Shown: in pieces, positions 34,056 through 42,547 of the stretch | Layout: every line of letters starts with the position of its first letter | Numbering within the stretch: the stretch's first letter is position 1 | Origin: CAVXZE01 sp964615365 | GTDB lineage: Bacteria > Myxococcota_A > UBA9160 > UBA6930 | Length of the DNA: 64,000 bases | NCBI GenBank assembly: GCA_964615365.1 | Contig: CAZTOU010000007.1 | Span: 1-64,000 of the forward strand | Reading direction: 5' to 3' | The notes under the pieces: generated by a model | Database searches by the model: none | What the model was told of the DNA's origin: nothing | What the model saw: only the letters and a program-made list of their open reading frames with translations | Position numbers and translations under genes: made by a program

Positions 34056-35270
34056 ATGCAGAACCGCGAGCTGGCGCTTCCGGCCGACCTTCAGCCGATC
34101 CTCCGGACACTCGCCTCCGACGGGCACCACTGCGCGCTGGTGGGCCCCTGTGTCCGCGCCCTCCTCGCCGGGCTGGTGGTGCGCGACTTCCAGGCCGCGA
34201 CCTCGGCACCCGCGGAGCGGGTGCTCGGGCTCTTTCCCCACGCGGTCCCGATCGCCCCCGGCTACGCCACCATCATGGTCCCGACCCATGCCGGCCCGCT
34301 GGATGTCGCTCGCTATCGCGGTGGCGAGCGCCTCGACGACGATCTCGCCCGGCGGGACTTCACCATCGACGCGATCGCCTACGACCCGAACGCAGACGGT
34401 GGCCCCAGACTCATCGACCCCCAGGGAGGCCTTCTCGATCTCGAGGCCGGGCGACTGCGTACGGTGGGGCCCGCCCGGAGGAGCATGGAGGAGGATCCGC
34501 TTCGCGCGCTGCGCGCTGTGCGCCTGGTCGCCGAGCTTTCCTTCCGGACCAGCTCGGAGCTCGAAGACGCCATGCCGCGAGCTCGGACCGCGCTCCCCTT
34601 CCTCGCCGCAAGGCGTGTTCGCCGCGAGATCACACGACTTCTTCTGGCGCCCCGTCCGGGGATCGCACTCGAGCTGCTGCGACGCACCGGCATCGAAGCC
34701 ACCCTCGCCCCCGCGGTGCTCGCGGACGCGGGGCCGCTCGTCGACCGGCTGCCGTCCGAGCTCACGCTCCGCCTCGCGGGATGGCTTCGCGGAGCGCGGG
34801 CCGCCAGGATTCTGAGCCGGCTCCGCTTCTCCGCCCCTCTGGTCCGCGACGTCGAGACGCTGCTCGCCCTGCATCCCGTCGACGGTCACCTCCCACGGGG
34901 AAAGGACCTCCCACTGCGCCGACTGATCAGGCGCGCCGGTGACGTCAACATGGCGCGGCTGTTCGCACTGCGGGAAGCGGAGCTCGACGCCCAAATCGTC
35001 CGCGGCGACGAGGCTCAGGCGGTCCGCTCCCGGCTCTCCGAGCTCCGGGGACAGATGGACCGGGTCCAGAGCGCCGGGCAGGAAGCGCTGCAGCGGACGC
35101 ACCTCGCCCTCGACGGACGCGACGCCATGGAAATCCTCGGCGCCGGGCCAGGCCCACGGGTGGGCCGTGCGCTGCACCACCTCGCCGAGTGCGTCCGGCG
35201 GAACCCGGAGTGCAACACCGAGGACACGCTGCGAGAGTTACTGCGGGCGTGGAGTGACGCCGGCCATTGA
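34056..35270 (+). CDS. tRNA nucleotidyltransferase/poly(A) polymerase family protein with degenerate active site
   Basis: 404 residues, class II nucleotidyltransferase fold. RRDFTIDAIAYD (residues 99-110) and EEDPLRALRAVRLVAEL are well conserved, and the C-terminal helical RNA-binding domain is present. The N-terminal catalytic block is altered: VGGAVRD is VGPCVRA and the metal-binding DxD is Asp44-Phe-Gln46. Without the second Asp, nucleotide addition may be lost, so the protein may be a diverged or inactive paralogue. A histidine phosphatase gene follows 52 bp later. Confidence 0.85.
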   Translation: MQNRELALPADLQPILRTLASDGHHCALVGPCVRALLAGLVVRDFQAATSAPAERVLGLFPHAVPIAPGYATIMVPTHAGPLDVARYRGGERLDDDLARRDFTIDAIAYDPNADGGPRLIDPQGGLLDLEAGRLRTVGPARRSMEEDPLRALRAVRLVAELSFRTSSELEDAMPRARTALPFLAARRVRREITRLLLAPRPGIALELLRRTGIEATLAPAVLADAGPLVDRLPSELTLRLAGWLRGARAARILSRLRFSAPLVRDVETLLALHPVDGHLPRGKDLPLRRLIRRAGDVNMARLFALREAELDAQIVRGDEAQAVRSRLSELRGQMDRVQSAGQEALQRTHLALDGRDAMEILGAGPGPRVGRALHHLAECVRRNPECNTEDTLRELLRAWSDAGH

Positions 35271-35322
35271 CCGCGCGGGAATCCGCGGTGGGCCGCGTTT
35301 CGATCGCTATGCTTCGCTCCCG

Positions 35323-35937
35323 ATGAGCGGACGAACGATTCTGACGGTGGTTCGGCACGGGGAGACCACGGCCAACGTCGAGGGTGTCTGGCACGGATCC
35401 ATCGATACCCAGCTGACCGAGAGGGGCGTGCGTCAAGCCGAGCGGGTCGCCCGCCACCTCGCCGAGACACGGCCCCAGGCAGCGGCCGTGTACGCGAGCC
35501 CCCTGATCCGCTCACGCCTCACCGCTCGCGCGATTGCCGACGCGCTCGGTCTCGAGCCTCGCATCGAGCCCGACCTCACCGAGTACCATCTCGGCAGCCT
35601 GGAGGGCGTCAGCTACCCGGTGCTCACGGCGGAGCACCGCCTCTTCGAGCGGATGCGGGAGGATCCGGACCACGGCCCCGGAGGCGGTGAGTCTCCGCGG
35701 CAGGTTGCCGAACGCTACGCCGGAGCGTTGCGCCGGATCGCCGCTGCACACCCGGGCGAAACCGCCATCGTGGTCGGGCACGGAGGCGCCCTCACCCTCG
35801 GCTTCGGCCTCCTGGTGGACGGTGACGTCACCTCCTGGCGGAGAGTGATGGGGAACTGCGCCGTGACCGATCTGGTGCTGGAGCCCGAGCCGGCGCTCCT
35901 GAGCTTCAACCACACCGATCACCTCGAAGGCCTCTGA
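35323..35937 (+). CDS. Histidine phosphatase family protein
   Basis: 204 residues. The phosphohistidine motif VVRHGETTAN has its His at residue 12, and the second active-site His is in IVVGHGGAL. YASPLIRSRLTARAIA and the Glu in LTEYHLGSLEG complete the pattern. Members remove phosphate from sugars, cobalamin intermediates or proteins; no specificity is evident. Confidence 0.92.
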   Translation: MSGRTILTVVRHGETTANVEGVWHGSIDTQLTERGVRQAERVARHLAETRPQAAAVYASPLIRSRLTARAIADALGLEPRIEPDLTEYHLGSLEGVSYPVLTAEHRLFERMREDPDHGPGGGESPRQVAERYAGALRRIAAAHPGETAIVVGHGGALTLGFGLLVDGDVTSWRRVMGNCAVTDLVLEPEPALLSFNHTDHLEGL

Positions 35938-36020
35938 TCGCGCGGCCCGCGCCCGGGCTCCCGTGACGAGTTTCTTTGGGGGGGCTTCCGTCCCCGGGTA
36001 GACTTGCCTCGGAGGCCCAA

Positions 36021-38234
36021 GTGACGAAGATCCCCGAAGCACTTCCGGGTGCACCTTCCTTCTCGGAGCAGCTCCGGGTGCGCCTGGCGAGCGCCCTCTC
36101 CGCCCGTGCCGCGGACGACCCTCCGCGGACCCGAAACCGCCGGGCGGACGACTCGCCCCTCTACACCAACCGCCTGCTGCTGGAGACGAGCCCCTACCTC
36201 CGGCAGCACGCCCACAATCCGGTCAACTGGTATCCGTGGGGCGACGAGGCCTTCGCGGAGGCGAAACGTCTCGACCGCCCCGTTCTGCTCAGCATCGGCT
36301 ACTCCACCTGCCACTGGTGCCACGTCATGGAGGAGGAATCCTTCGAGGAGCCCGAGATCGCCCGGTTCCTGAACCAGCACTTCATCGCCATCAAGGTGGA
36401 TCGCGAGTTGCGTCCGGACGTCGACGCGGTCTACATGAGCGCGGTGCAGGCGATGACCGGCAGCGGGGGCTGGCCCCTGAACATCTGGCTGACCCCGGAG
36501 CGTAAGCCGTTCTACGGAGGGACCTACTTTCCTCCCCGCGATCTCGGTCCCCATCGGGGATTCGCCAAGATTCTGGAGGCGATCCAGCGGCACTACGCAG
36601 AGAACCGCGGGTCGGTCGAGGAGGTCGCGGACCAGCTGACCGGGCTGATCCGGCGGGATCTCGAGGGCGTCACCGCCGCTGTGACGCAGGTCCCGGGGGA
36701 GGAGGTGCTGAAGCTCGCCAAGTCCGCCTACGCCCGAAACGCCGATCGAGCCCGCGGCGGACTGGTCGGCTCGATGAAGTTCCCCTCCTCTCTCCCAATC
36801 CGCTTCCTGCTGCGCTTCCATCGGCGCACGGGCGATCCGGACGCGCTGGAGCTGGCGACGCTCACCCTCGAACGGATGGCGGCAGGCGGCATCCACGACC
36901 AGGTCGCCGGCGGCTTTCACCGCTACGCCACGGATCCCGACTGGCTGGTCCCGCACTTCGAGAAGATGCTCTACGACAACGCGCTCCTCGCTCTCGCCTA
37001 TCTGGAGGGCTGGCAGGCCACGGAGCGCGCGGACTTCGCCCAGGTTGCGCGCGAGATCCTCGACTACGCGATGCGCGAGATGACCTCGCCCGAGGGCGGC
37101 TTCTACTCCGCCACCGACGCCGACAGTCTGAACGCCGAGGGCGAGTCAGAGGAGGGATGGTTCTTCACCTGGACGCCGCAGGAGATCGAAGCGGTGGTCG
37201 GGGCGGAGCAGGCCCCCTCTGTCCACGCGTACTACGGCGTCACTCCCGCCGGGCACCTCGAAGGTCGCAGCATTCTTCACCGGGAGCGCGATCCCGCTGC
37301 GGTCGCGCGGGAGCTGGGAATCGAACGCCACCGCCTGGATGAGATCGTCCGCGAGGCGCGCGAGCAGCTCTACCGGGCCCGGGCCCGCCGCCCGGCGCCG
37401 CTCCGCGACGAGAAGATCCTCGCGGGGTGGAACGGGCTGATGATCTCCGCGCTCGCCCAGGCGGGCTTCGCTCTCGACGAGGAAACCTACACCGACGCCG
37501 CGGGCCGGGCGGCGCGCTTCTTGCTGGTGAATATGCGGGAAGGCAGGCGCCTGCTTCGGACCTTCAAGGATGGGCGCGCGGCGGGGCCGGCCTTTCTCGA
37601 AGACTACGCATTCATCGTCGCCGGACTTCTCGACCTGTACGAGGCTGACCCGGATCCGCACTGGCTGCACGAGGCGCTCTCACTGCAGGAGACACTCGAC
37701 GCTCACTACGCCGACGACGCGGGCGGGGCCTACTTCAACAACGCCGACGACCACGAGCGTCTCCTGGCACGGGAGAAGCCGAGCCAGGACGGGGCCGTCC
37801 CCTCCGGCAACTCGATTGCCGCGCGCAACCTCCTCCGCCTCGCCGAGCTCACGGGCGACGACCGCCACCTCGAGCGCGCTGCGAGCCTCTTCTCCGCCTT
37901 TCACGAGATGCTGACGAGAGTGCCGACGGCGCTCTCCGAGATGCTGCTGGCCCTCGATTTCCAGCTCGCGGCGACCAAGGAGATCGTCGTGGTCCGACCC
38001 GCTTCAGGCGGTGATCTGGACAGCATGCTGGCACCGCTCCGCGCGACCCTGTTGCCCAACCGGATCCTGGCGGTGGCCACCGAGGGGGAGGATCTCCGCG
38101 CGCACTCCCTGGCCGTGCCCCTGGTGGCCGGGAAGGTCGCTCGAGAGGGCAAGGTCACCGCCTACGTCTGCCAGAACCGGGTCTGCGAGCGCCCCACCAC
38201 CGATCCTGAGGTCTTCGCCGCACAGCTCCGCTGA
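36021..38234 (+). CDS. YyaL/SSP411-like thioredoxin domain protein
   Basis: 737 residues from GTG 36021, which follows GGAGG. The N-terminal part carries the family start NRLLLETSPYLRQHAHNPVNW, then a thioredoxin-like Cys97-x-x-Cys100 in STCHWCHVM, and YFPPRD. The C-terminal two thirds are an (alpha/alpha)6-like barrel resembling N-acylglucosamine 2-epimerases (HFEKMLYDNALLALAYLEGW, DEKILAGWNGLMISALA). The family is widespread but the reaction is not established. Length matches the family. Confidence 0.93.
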   Translation: MTKIPEALPGAPSFSEQLRVRLASALSARAADDPPRTRNRRADDSPLYTNRLLLETSPYLRQHAHNPVNWYPWGDEAFAEAKRLDRPVLLSIGYSTCHWCHVMEEESFEEPEIARFLNQHFIAIKVDRELRPDVDAVYMSAVQAMTGSGGWPLNIWLTPERKPFYGGTYFPPRDLGPHRGFAKILEAIQRHYAENRGSVEEVADQLTGLIRRDLEGVTAAVTQVPGEEVLKLAKSAYARNADRARGGLVGSMKFPSSLPIRFLLRFHRRTGDPDALELATLTLERMAAGGIHDQVAGGFHRYATDPDWLVPHFEKMLYDNALLALAYLEGWQATERADFAQVAREILDYAMREMTSPEGGFYSATDADSLNAEGESEEGWFFTWTPQEIEAVVGAEQAPSVHAYYGVTPAGHLEGRSILHRERDPAAVARELGIERHRLDEIVREAREQLYRARARRPAPLRDEKILAGWNGLMISALAQAGFALDEETYTDAAGRAARFLLVNMREGRRLLRTFKDGRAAGPAFLEDYAFIVAGLLDLYEADPDPHWLHEALSLQETLDAHYADDAGGAYFNNADDHERLLAREKPSQDGAVPSGNSIAARNLLRLAELTGDDRHLERAASLFSAFHEMLTRVPTALSEMLLALDFQLAATKEIVVVRPASGGDLDSMLAPLRATLLPNRILAVATEGEDLRAHSLAVPLVAGKVAREGKVTAYVCQNRVCERPTTDPEVFAAQLR

Positions 38235-38257
38235 GTCCAGAGCCCGCGGCCCCCGAC

Positions 38258-39505
38258 TCATCCGCCCGGCGCGGAGGAGCGGGTCGGATCGACGACGCGT
38301 CCCAGGAAGAGGATGGCGCCCGTATCTCGATGCTGGATGAAGAACAGGAACGGGTGATCCGCCCGGAACTCGATCGTCTCCCTCGGAGGGGCTCCGGCGA
38401 GGGTCATCAGCACCGCGGTCGCCGCCGCGGCCTCGGTACCTTCCTCGTCCACGGCGACGAAGGCCTTGTGCAGGACCAGGTCGATGAAGAGCGCCACCTC
38501 GCTCATCTGCGAGAAGTCGGCCCGATCCGCGTCGAAGGCGTCGGGCATTCCCATCCCGGCGAGCGTATCGGTGAGATCGAAGGAGCTCTCGAACTCGAAG
38601 CGCGGAAGTGCCACGTGGACGTGGGTCGGGCGGAGCTCCGAGAGCCAGCGGCGGACCCGCTCCGCGTCGAGCCTTGCCTCCAGCTCCGCGAGGCTGCTGG
38701 TCTTGCGGGGAAGCAGGATGACCATCGACATGCGCCGGTCCCGGTATGGAAGCGACAGCACCTGGAGATCATCCATCCCGGCGTAGCGAAGCGATTCCGT
38801 CTGATGCATGAAGTGCGCGGTGACCTCACCACCCGCGGGCGTGGTGAAGAGGCCGTCCGCGGTCCTCGCCACCTTGAAGGGATCCTCCCAGGCGGCCTTC
38901 AAATGGATGGCGTTGGCGAGGGCCAGGCGAGTGCTCGGACTCGGCTGTCCCTCGGGAATCAGGTTCCGGATCCGCTTCCGGGTCTCCTCCTCGACCCACG
39001 CGTTGATCCGTTCCCGAGCTTCCGCGGGCTCGGTGAAGTCCACCCGGGCGAGCGGAGCGCCGTAGTCATCCTCGAGAACCGCGAGGAAGTGCCTTCGGAA
39101 CGGCAGCCCCTCCTGACCCCAGAGAGTGTTGGCGATGTTCAGCTCGTAGGCCGGGATCTGCTTCGCCTCCGCCTCTGCGCTCTCGGGAACCAGAGGCGGT
39201 TCGAGCTGCCTGGCGAGCTCACGGTGCTCCTGCGCGGCGCCTTCCCCCGGCAGGTGTAGAACCGTGTCCATCTGGGAGGCGGTTTCACCGGCGGCACCGG
39301 CCCGGGCCATCGCCAGCGCCACGGAGACCGAGTAGGGCGAGAAGAAGAGATTGCCCTCCCGGTGATGGACGGCCTGATACAGGTCGAAGGCAAAGGCCGA
39401 GCTCGACTCGGCGAGAGCTGCGGCCGCACCCTCGGCTCGACCTCCGGGTAGCGCGACGCCGGTGGCGCAGAGCAACAGTGCCAGCGTTCGCAGAACGCTC
39501 CTCAT
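38258..39505 (-). CDS. Secreted serpin (serine protease inhibitor)
   Basis: 415 residues. A signal peptide (LRTLALLLCATGVALPGG) precedes a full serpin fold: NLFFSPYSVSVALAMARAGA, ANTLWGQ, ALANAIHLKAAWEDPF, LPRFEFESSFDL, HKAFVAVDEEGTEAAAATA and HPFLFFIQHRDTGAILFLGRV. The reactive loop hinge Glu354-Glu-Gly-Thr-Glu-Ala4-Thr is ideal for an inhibitory serpin. Counting from Gly356 as P15, P1 is Ala370 and P1' is Gly371, which suggests elastase-like targets. Bacterial serpins are uncommon. Confidence 0.95.
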   Translation of the reverse strand: MRSVLRTLALLLCATGVALPGGRAEGAAAALAESSSAFAFDLYQAVHHREGNLFFSPYSVSVALAMARAGAAGETASQMDTVLHLPGEGAAQEHRELARQLEPPLVPESAEAEAKQIPAYELNIANTLWGQEGLPFRRHFLAVLEDDYGAPLARVDFTEPAEARERINAWVEEETRKRIRNLIPEGQPSPSTRLALANAIHLKAAWEDPFKVARTADGLFTTPAGGEVTAHFMHQTESLRYAGMDDLQVLSLPYRDRRMSMVILLPRKTSSLAELEARLDAERVRRWLSELRPTHVHVALPRFEFESSFDLTDTLAGMGMPDAFDADRADFSQMSEVALFIDLVLHKAFVAVDEEGTEAAAATAVLMTLAGAPPRETIEFRADHPFLFFIQHRDTGAILFLGRVVDPTRSSAPGG

Positions 39506-39593
39506 TCAGCGACGATCATAGAACAGATCGACGATTGGATGTGCACCGTCCGATCGGGTCGTCAGTAAATCGGGAGTGAGAGCGGGTCCCGTC

Positions 39594-39830
39594 CTACCGG
39601 CGCACGGCCCGATCGATCCATCGCCGGCCCAGACGCAACCACCTCCCCTTCTTCCCCCCCAGCAGGAGCCAGCCGCGCCGGCGGGGAGTGAGGGCCTCGG
39701 GGCGGGCGGGGGCTTCGTCTTCCTGATGGATCGACTCCTCCGCCTCCGGCTCTTCGTAGTCGGGATCGCCGTAGGACACCAGATCCAGCAAGGTGCCGGT
39801 CTCGAAGGATTGGTAGAGCTCGGGAAGCAT
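39594..39830 (-). CDS. Hypothetical small protein
   Basis: 78 residues: an acidic middle (DPDYEEPEAEESIHQEDE) and a basic C-terminal end (KKGRWLRLGRRWIDRAVRR). GGAG lies 7 bases before ATG 39830. There is no recognised domain, and the split acidic/basic composition could also arise by chance in GC-rich DNA. It ends 89 bp from the divergent serpin gene. Confidence 0.4.
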   Translation of the reverse strand: MLPELYQSFETGTLLDLVSYGDPDYEEPEAEESIHQEDEAPARPEALTPRRRGWLLLGGKKGRWLRLGRRWIDRAVRR

Positions 39831-40130
39831 GGCATCGCTCCGGGACCCGCCGGGAGGCGGACGGCGGCCAGGCGCCGGTTTCTGCGATTCCAGCTCCTAT
39901 CGGAGGAATGCCTGATTCGCTGTAGTGCAAAGCCCTATGGGCAGCTCCAGTAGTGCTTCTAATCTTGTTCTCAAGCCTCCGAGATGACGCCGCTTTTTCG
40001 ATCCCATCAGGGAGTCCCGAGGGGCCGATGCGGACCGGGTAGCATCCGCTCGTAGGGAACGACCCGCGTGACGGCCGGCGCCTGCGCCTCCAGCGCACTC
40101 GGCCGACTCCCCTGTGCTAAGACGCTCTGC
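39831..40130. other. Intergenic region upstream of the MFS transporter
   Basis: 300 bp with no gene-like frame. A less GC-rich part (39896-39970) could contain a promoter. No inverted repeat, riboswitch or insertion element was seen. Confidence 0.4.
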
Positions 40131-41381
40131 ATGATGCCCGCGCGCCCCCCGAAGCTGTTCTACGGATATCTCGTCGTCGCTGCCTGCTTCGTCATCCTGT
40201 TTCTCGTCTGGGGAATGGTCCTCAACACCTTCCCGATCTTCCTCAAGCCCCTCGCGGAAGACATGAACTGGGGAAGGGGTGACGTCGCCTTGGCACTGCT
40301 GATGGGCTCGATCGGAACGGGCATCGGCGCACCGGTTGCGGGAATCGTCATCGACCGCATCGGCGCCAGACCGGTGATGGTCGCCGGAGCCCTGATGATC
40401 GGCCTCGGCCTGCTCGTCGGCAGCCAGGTTTCGCACCTCTGGCAGCTCTATCTCGTCTTCATCGCCATCGGCTGCGGTCTGATGTGCGCGTCGATCATCC
40501 CCTGCTCGCTGATCATCTCGAACTGGTTCGTTTCGCGAAGGGGCGCGGCGATGAGCGGCGCCTTCGTCGGCACCAGCGCGGGAGGAATGATCATGTCGCC
40601 GGTGGCGAACTGGATCATCCTCCAACACGGCTGGAGGACGGCGTTTGCATTGAGCGGGATCATGATCCTGGTCGTGGTGATCCCGGTGGTCCTGTTGGCG
40701 ATTCGCACCCATCCCTCGGAGGTCGGACTCGAGCCGTACCGGGCGGATGCCGACGACGCCTCGAACGCCGAAGCGAGCTGGGGCGTCGGCGTGAAAGAGG
40801 CGCTCTCGATGCGAAGCTTCTGGCAACTCTCCGCCATCATGCTCATCATCGCCCTGGTGGCGGGCGGGCTGGGCAATCACTGCGTGGCCTACCTCACCGA
40901 CCTGGAGCACTCTCCGGATCGTGCAGCCTTCGCCTGGAGCCTGGTGATGGGGGTGATGATCCTCGGCAAGCTGTCGCTCGGGCCCCTCGCCGACCGATGG
41001 AGCGCCAGAAACGCAATGGCCGGCGCCTGTGTTCTGTTCGCGGTCTCGATCGCGATTCTCACCTTCGCGCAGCCCTATTGGATCGTCGTGGTGTTCGCGG
41101 CGCTGTATGGATTCGCCTGCGGGGCGCCGCTGGTGCTCAACCCGCTACTTACCAGCGGGTACCTGGGCATGAAGCACTTCGGCGCCCTCTACGGGGTTCT
41201 CAACATCATGGGAACCGTGGGCGGCGCCCTCGGTCCCGTCGGCGCAGGCCTCTACTTCGACAGCCAGGGCAACTACCTGCCCGTCTTCTACTTCTTCGCC
41301 GCGATGATGCTGGTCGCCGCGGTCATCGCGGTCTCCATGCGCCCTCTCGCGGTCTCGCGCGGCGACGGCGCGACGGAATGA
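40131..41381 (+). CDS. MFS transporter (OFA/monocarboxylate-like)
   Basis: About 416 residues with twelve predicted membrane helices. FYGYLVVAACFVILFLVWGM at the start, the MSGAFVGTSAGGMIMSPVANWII helix and the conserved loop LADRWSARNAM resemble oxalate/formate and monocarboxylate antiporters. ATG 40131 is chosen (40134 is equally possible) because the family begins close to the first helix. It precedes the ferredoxin-nitroreductase gene by 73 bp. Confidence 0.87.
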   Translation: MMPARPPKLFYGYLVVAACFVILFLVWGMVLNTFPIFLKPLAEDMNWGRGDVALALLMGSIGTGIGAPVAGIVIDRIGARPVMVAGALMIGLGLLVGSQVSHLWQLYLVFIAIGCGLMCASIIPCSLIISNWFVSRRGAAMSGAFVGTSAGGMIMSPVANWIILQHGWRTAFALSGIMILVVVIPVVLLAIRTHPSEVGLEPYRADADDASNAEASWGVGVKEALSMRSFWQLSAIMLIIALVAGGLGNHCVAYLTDLEHSPDRAAFAWSLVMGVMILGKLSLGPLADRWSARNAMAGACVLFAVSIAILTFAQPYWIVVVFAALYGFACGAPLVLNPLLTSGYLGMKHFGALYGVLNIMGTVGGALGPVGAGLYFDSQGNYLPVFYFFAAMMLVAAVIAVSMRPLAVSRGDGATE

Positions 41382-41454
41382 TCCCTCCCGGCTTGGCTTC
41401 TCCGGCAGATTTGACAAACTGAGGAGCTGAATCGATCCCCGAAAGGAGCATGTC

Positions 41455-42444
41455 ATGGATCCGGATCAGCTGCGGGATATCGTGCGCCCCAAGGACGCCC
41501 AGATGGGTGTCATGGAAGTGGATGACGAGAAGTGCACGAGCTGCGGGCTCTGCATCGACAACTGCCCCTTCAAGTGCTGGACGATGGAGGAGGGCGGAGT
41601 CCCAGAGCTGAAGGATGACTATGCGTGCTTCAGCTGCGCCAACTGCATGGTGGTCTGTCCGACCGATGCGATCTCGATCGCCGAGGTCTACCACGTGAAG
41701 AGCGGCTTCTGGAAGACGGAGCCGAACCCCCTGCCCTACAAGCTGCCGCTCAAGCCCAGGGATGCCGACGGGAACCTCGACGAGTGGAACGCCGTCGAGC
41801 GCGCCGTCCTCAACCGGCGCAGCGTCCGGAACTTCGAGGACAAGCCGGTCCCCGACCACCTGATCCGGCGAGTGCTCGAGGCGGGCCGGTTCGCGCCGAG
41901 TGCCGGGAACTGCCAGCCCTGGCAGTTCATCGTCATCACCGACAAGGCGCTGATCCAGCAGATGGACGAGATGGTCTGGAACATGTTCAAGGGCATGTAC
42001 GAGAACTTCCGGAACGACGACATGGTCGAGCACATGGGGCCCATGGTCGAGGCCAACCCGAACATCTTCGATCCGCGGCTGGCGCTGGGTGGAATGGGCT
42101 CGATCGCCCAGAAGAACCTTCCGGCGTCTCTCAACGCTCCCTGTGTGATCCTCTTGGCGGCCGACAAGCGGGCCATCAGCGGTCAGCACCTGAACATAGG
42201 CATCTGCGGCCAGAACATGAACCTGGTGGCCAACTCCCTCGGCATCAAGGCGTGCTGGGTCGGATTCCTGGTGCCGGGCCTCCCGGCCATTGCGGACAAG
42301 ATCAACCTCCTGCCGAATTTCGAGGTGATCACGACGCTGGTGCTCGGCTGGCCCTCCTTCAAGCAGGAGGGGATCGTGGCTCGCGAATTCCGGCCCGTGA
42401 GCTGGCTGCGCGAGGGCGCCGAGGGACCCGAAATCGAGGAGTAG
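41455..42444 (+). CDS. Two-cluster ferredoxin-nitroreductase fusion protein
   Basis: 329 residues. The N-terminal bacterial ferredoxin domain has eight cysteines for two [4Fe-4S] clusters: Cys27/30/33/37 and Cys58/61/64/68. Residues about 115-329 form a nitroreductase FMN fold: NRRSVRNFEDKPVPDHLI, GRFAPSAGNCQPWQF, and LGIKACWVGFL. Such fusions pass electrons from ferredoxin clusters to FMN for reduction of unknown substrates. It has an AAAGGAG site and is followed 103 bp later by an NAD(P)H flavoprotein gene, a possible electron source. Confidence 0.9.
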   Translation: MDPDQLRDIVRPKDAQMGVMEVDDEKCTSCGLCIDNCPFKCWTMEEGGVPELKDDYACFSCANCMVVCPTDAISIAEVYHVKSGFWKTEPNPLPYKLPLKPRDADGNLDEWNAVERAVLNRRSVRNFEDKPVPDHLIRRVLEAGRFAPSAGNCQPWQFIVITDKALIQQMDEMVWNMFKGMYENFRNDDMVEHMGPMVEANPNIFDPRLALGGMGSIAQKNLPASLNAPCVILLAADKRAISGQHLNIGICGQNMNLVANSLGIKACWVGFLVPGLPAIADKINLLPNFEVITTLVLGWPSFKQEGIVAREFRPVSWLREGAEGPEIEE

Positions 42445-42547
42445 GCACGGCTCCCCCCTCCGAGAGCGCACAAAGACCCTGGCGACGGCGGGGCGGAGCC
42501 CCGCCATCGCCCCGGATGACCTGTCGCCGGAGACTGGAGGAGTGAGC

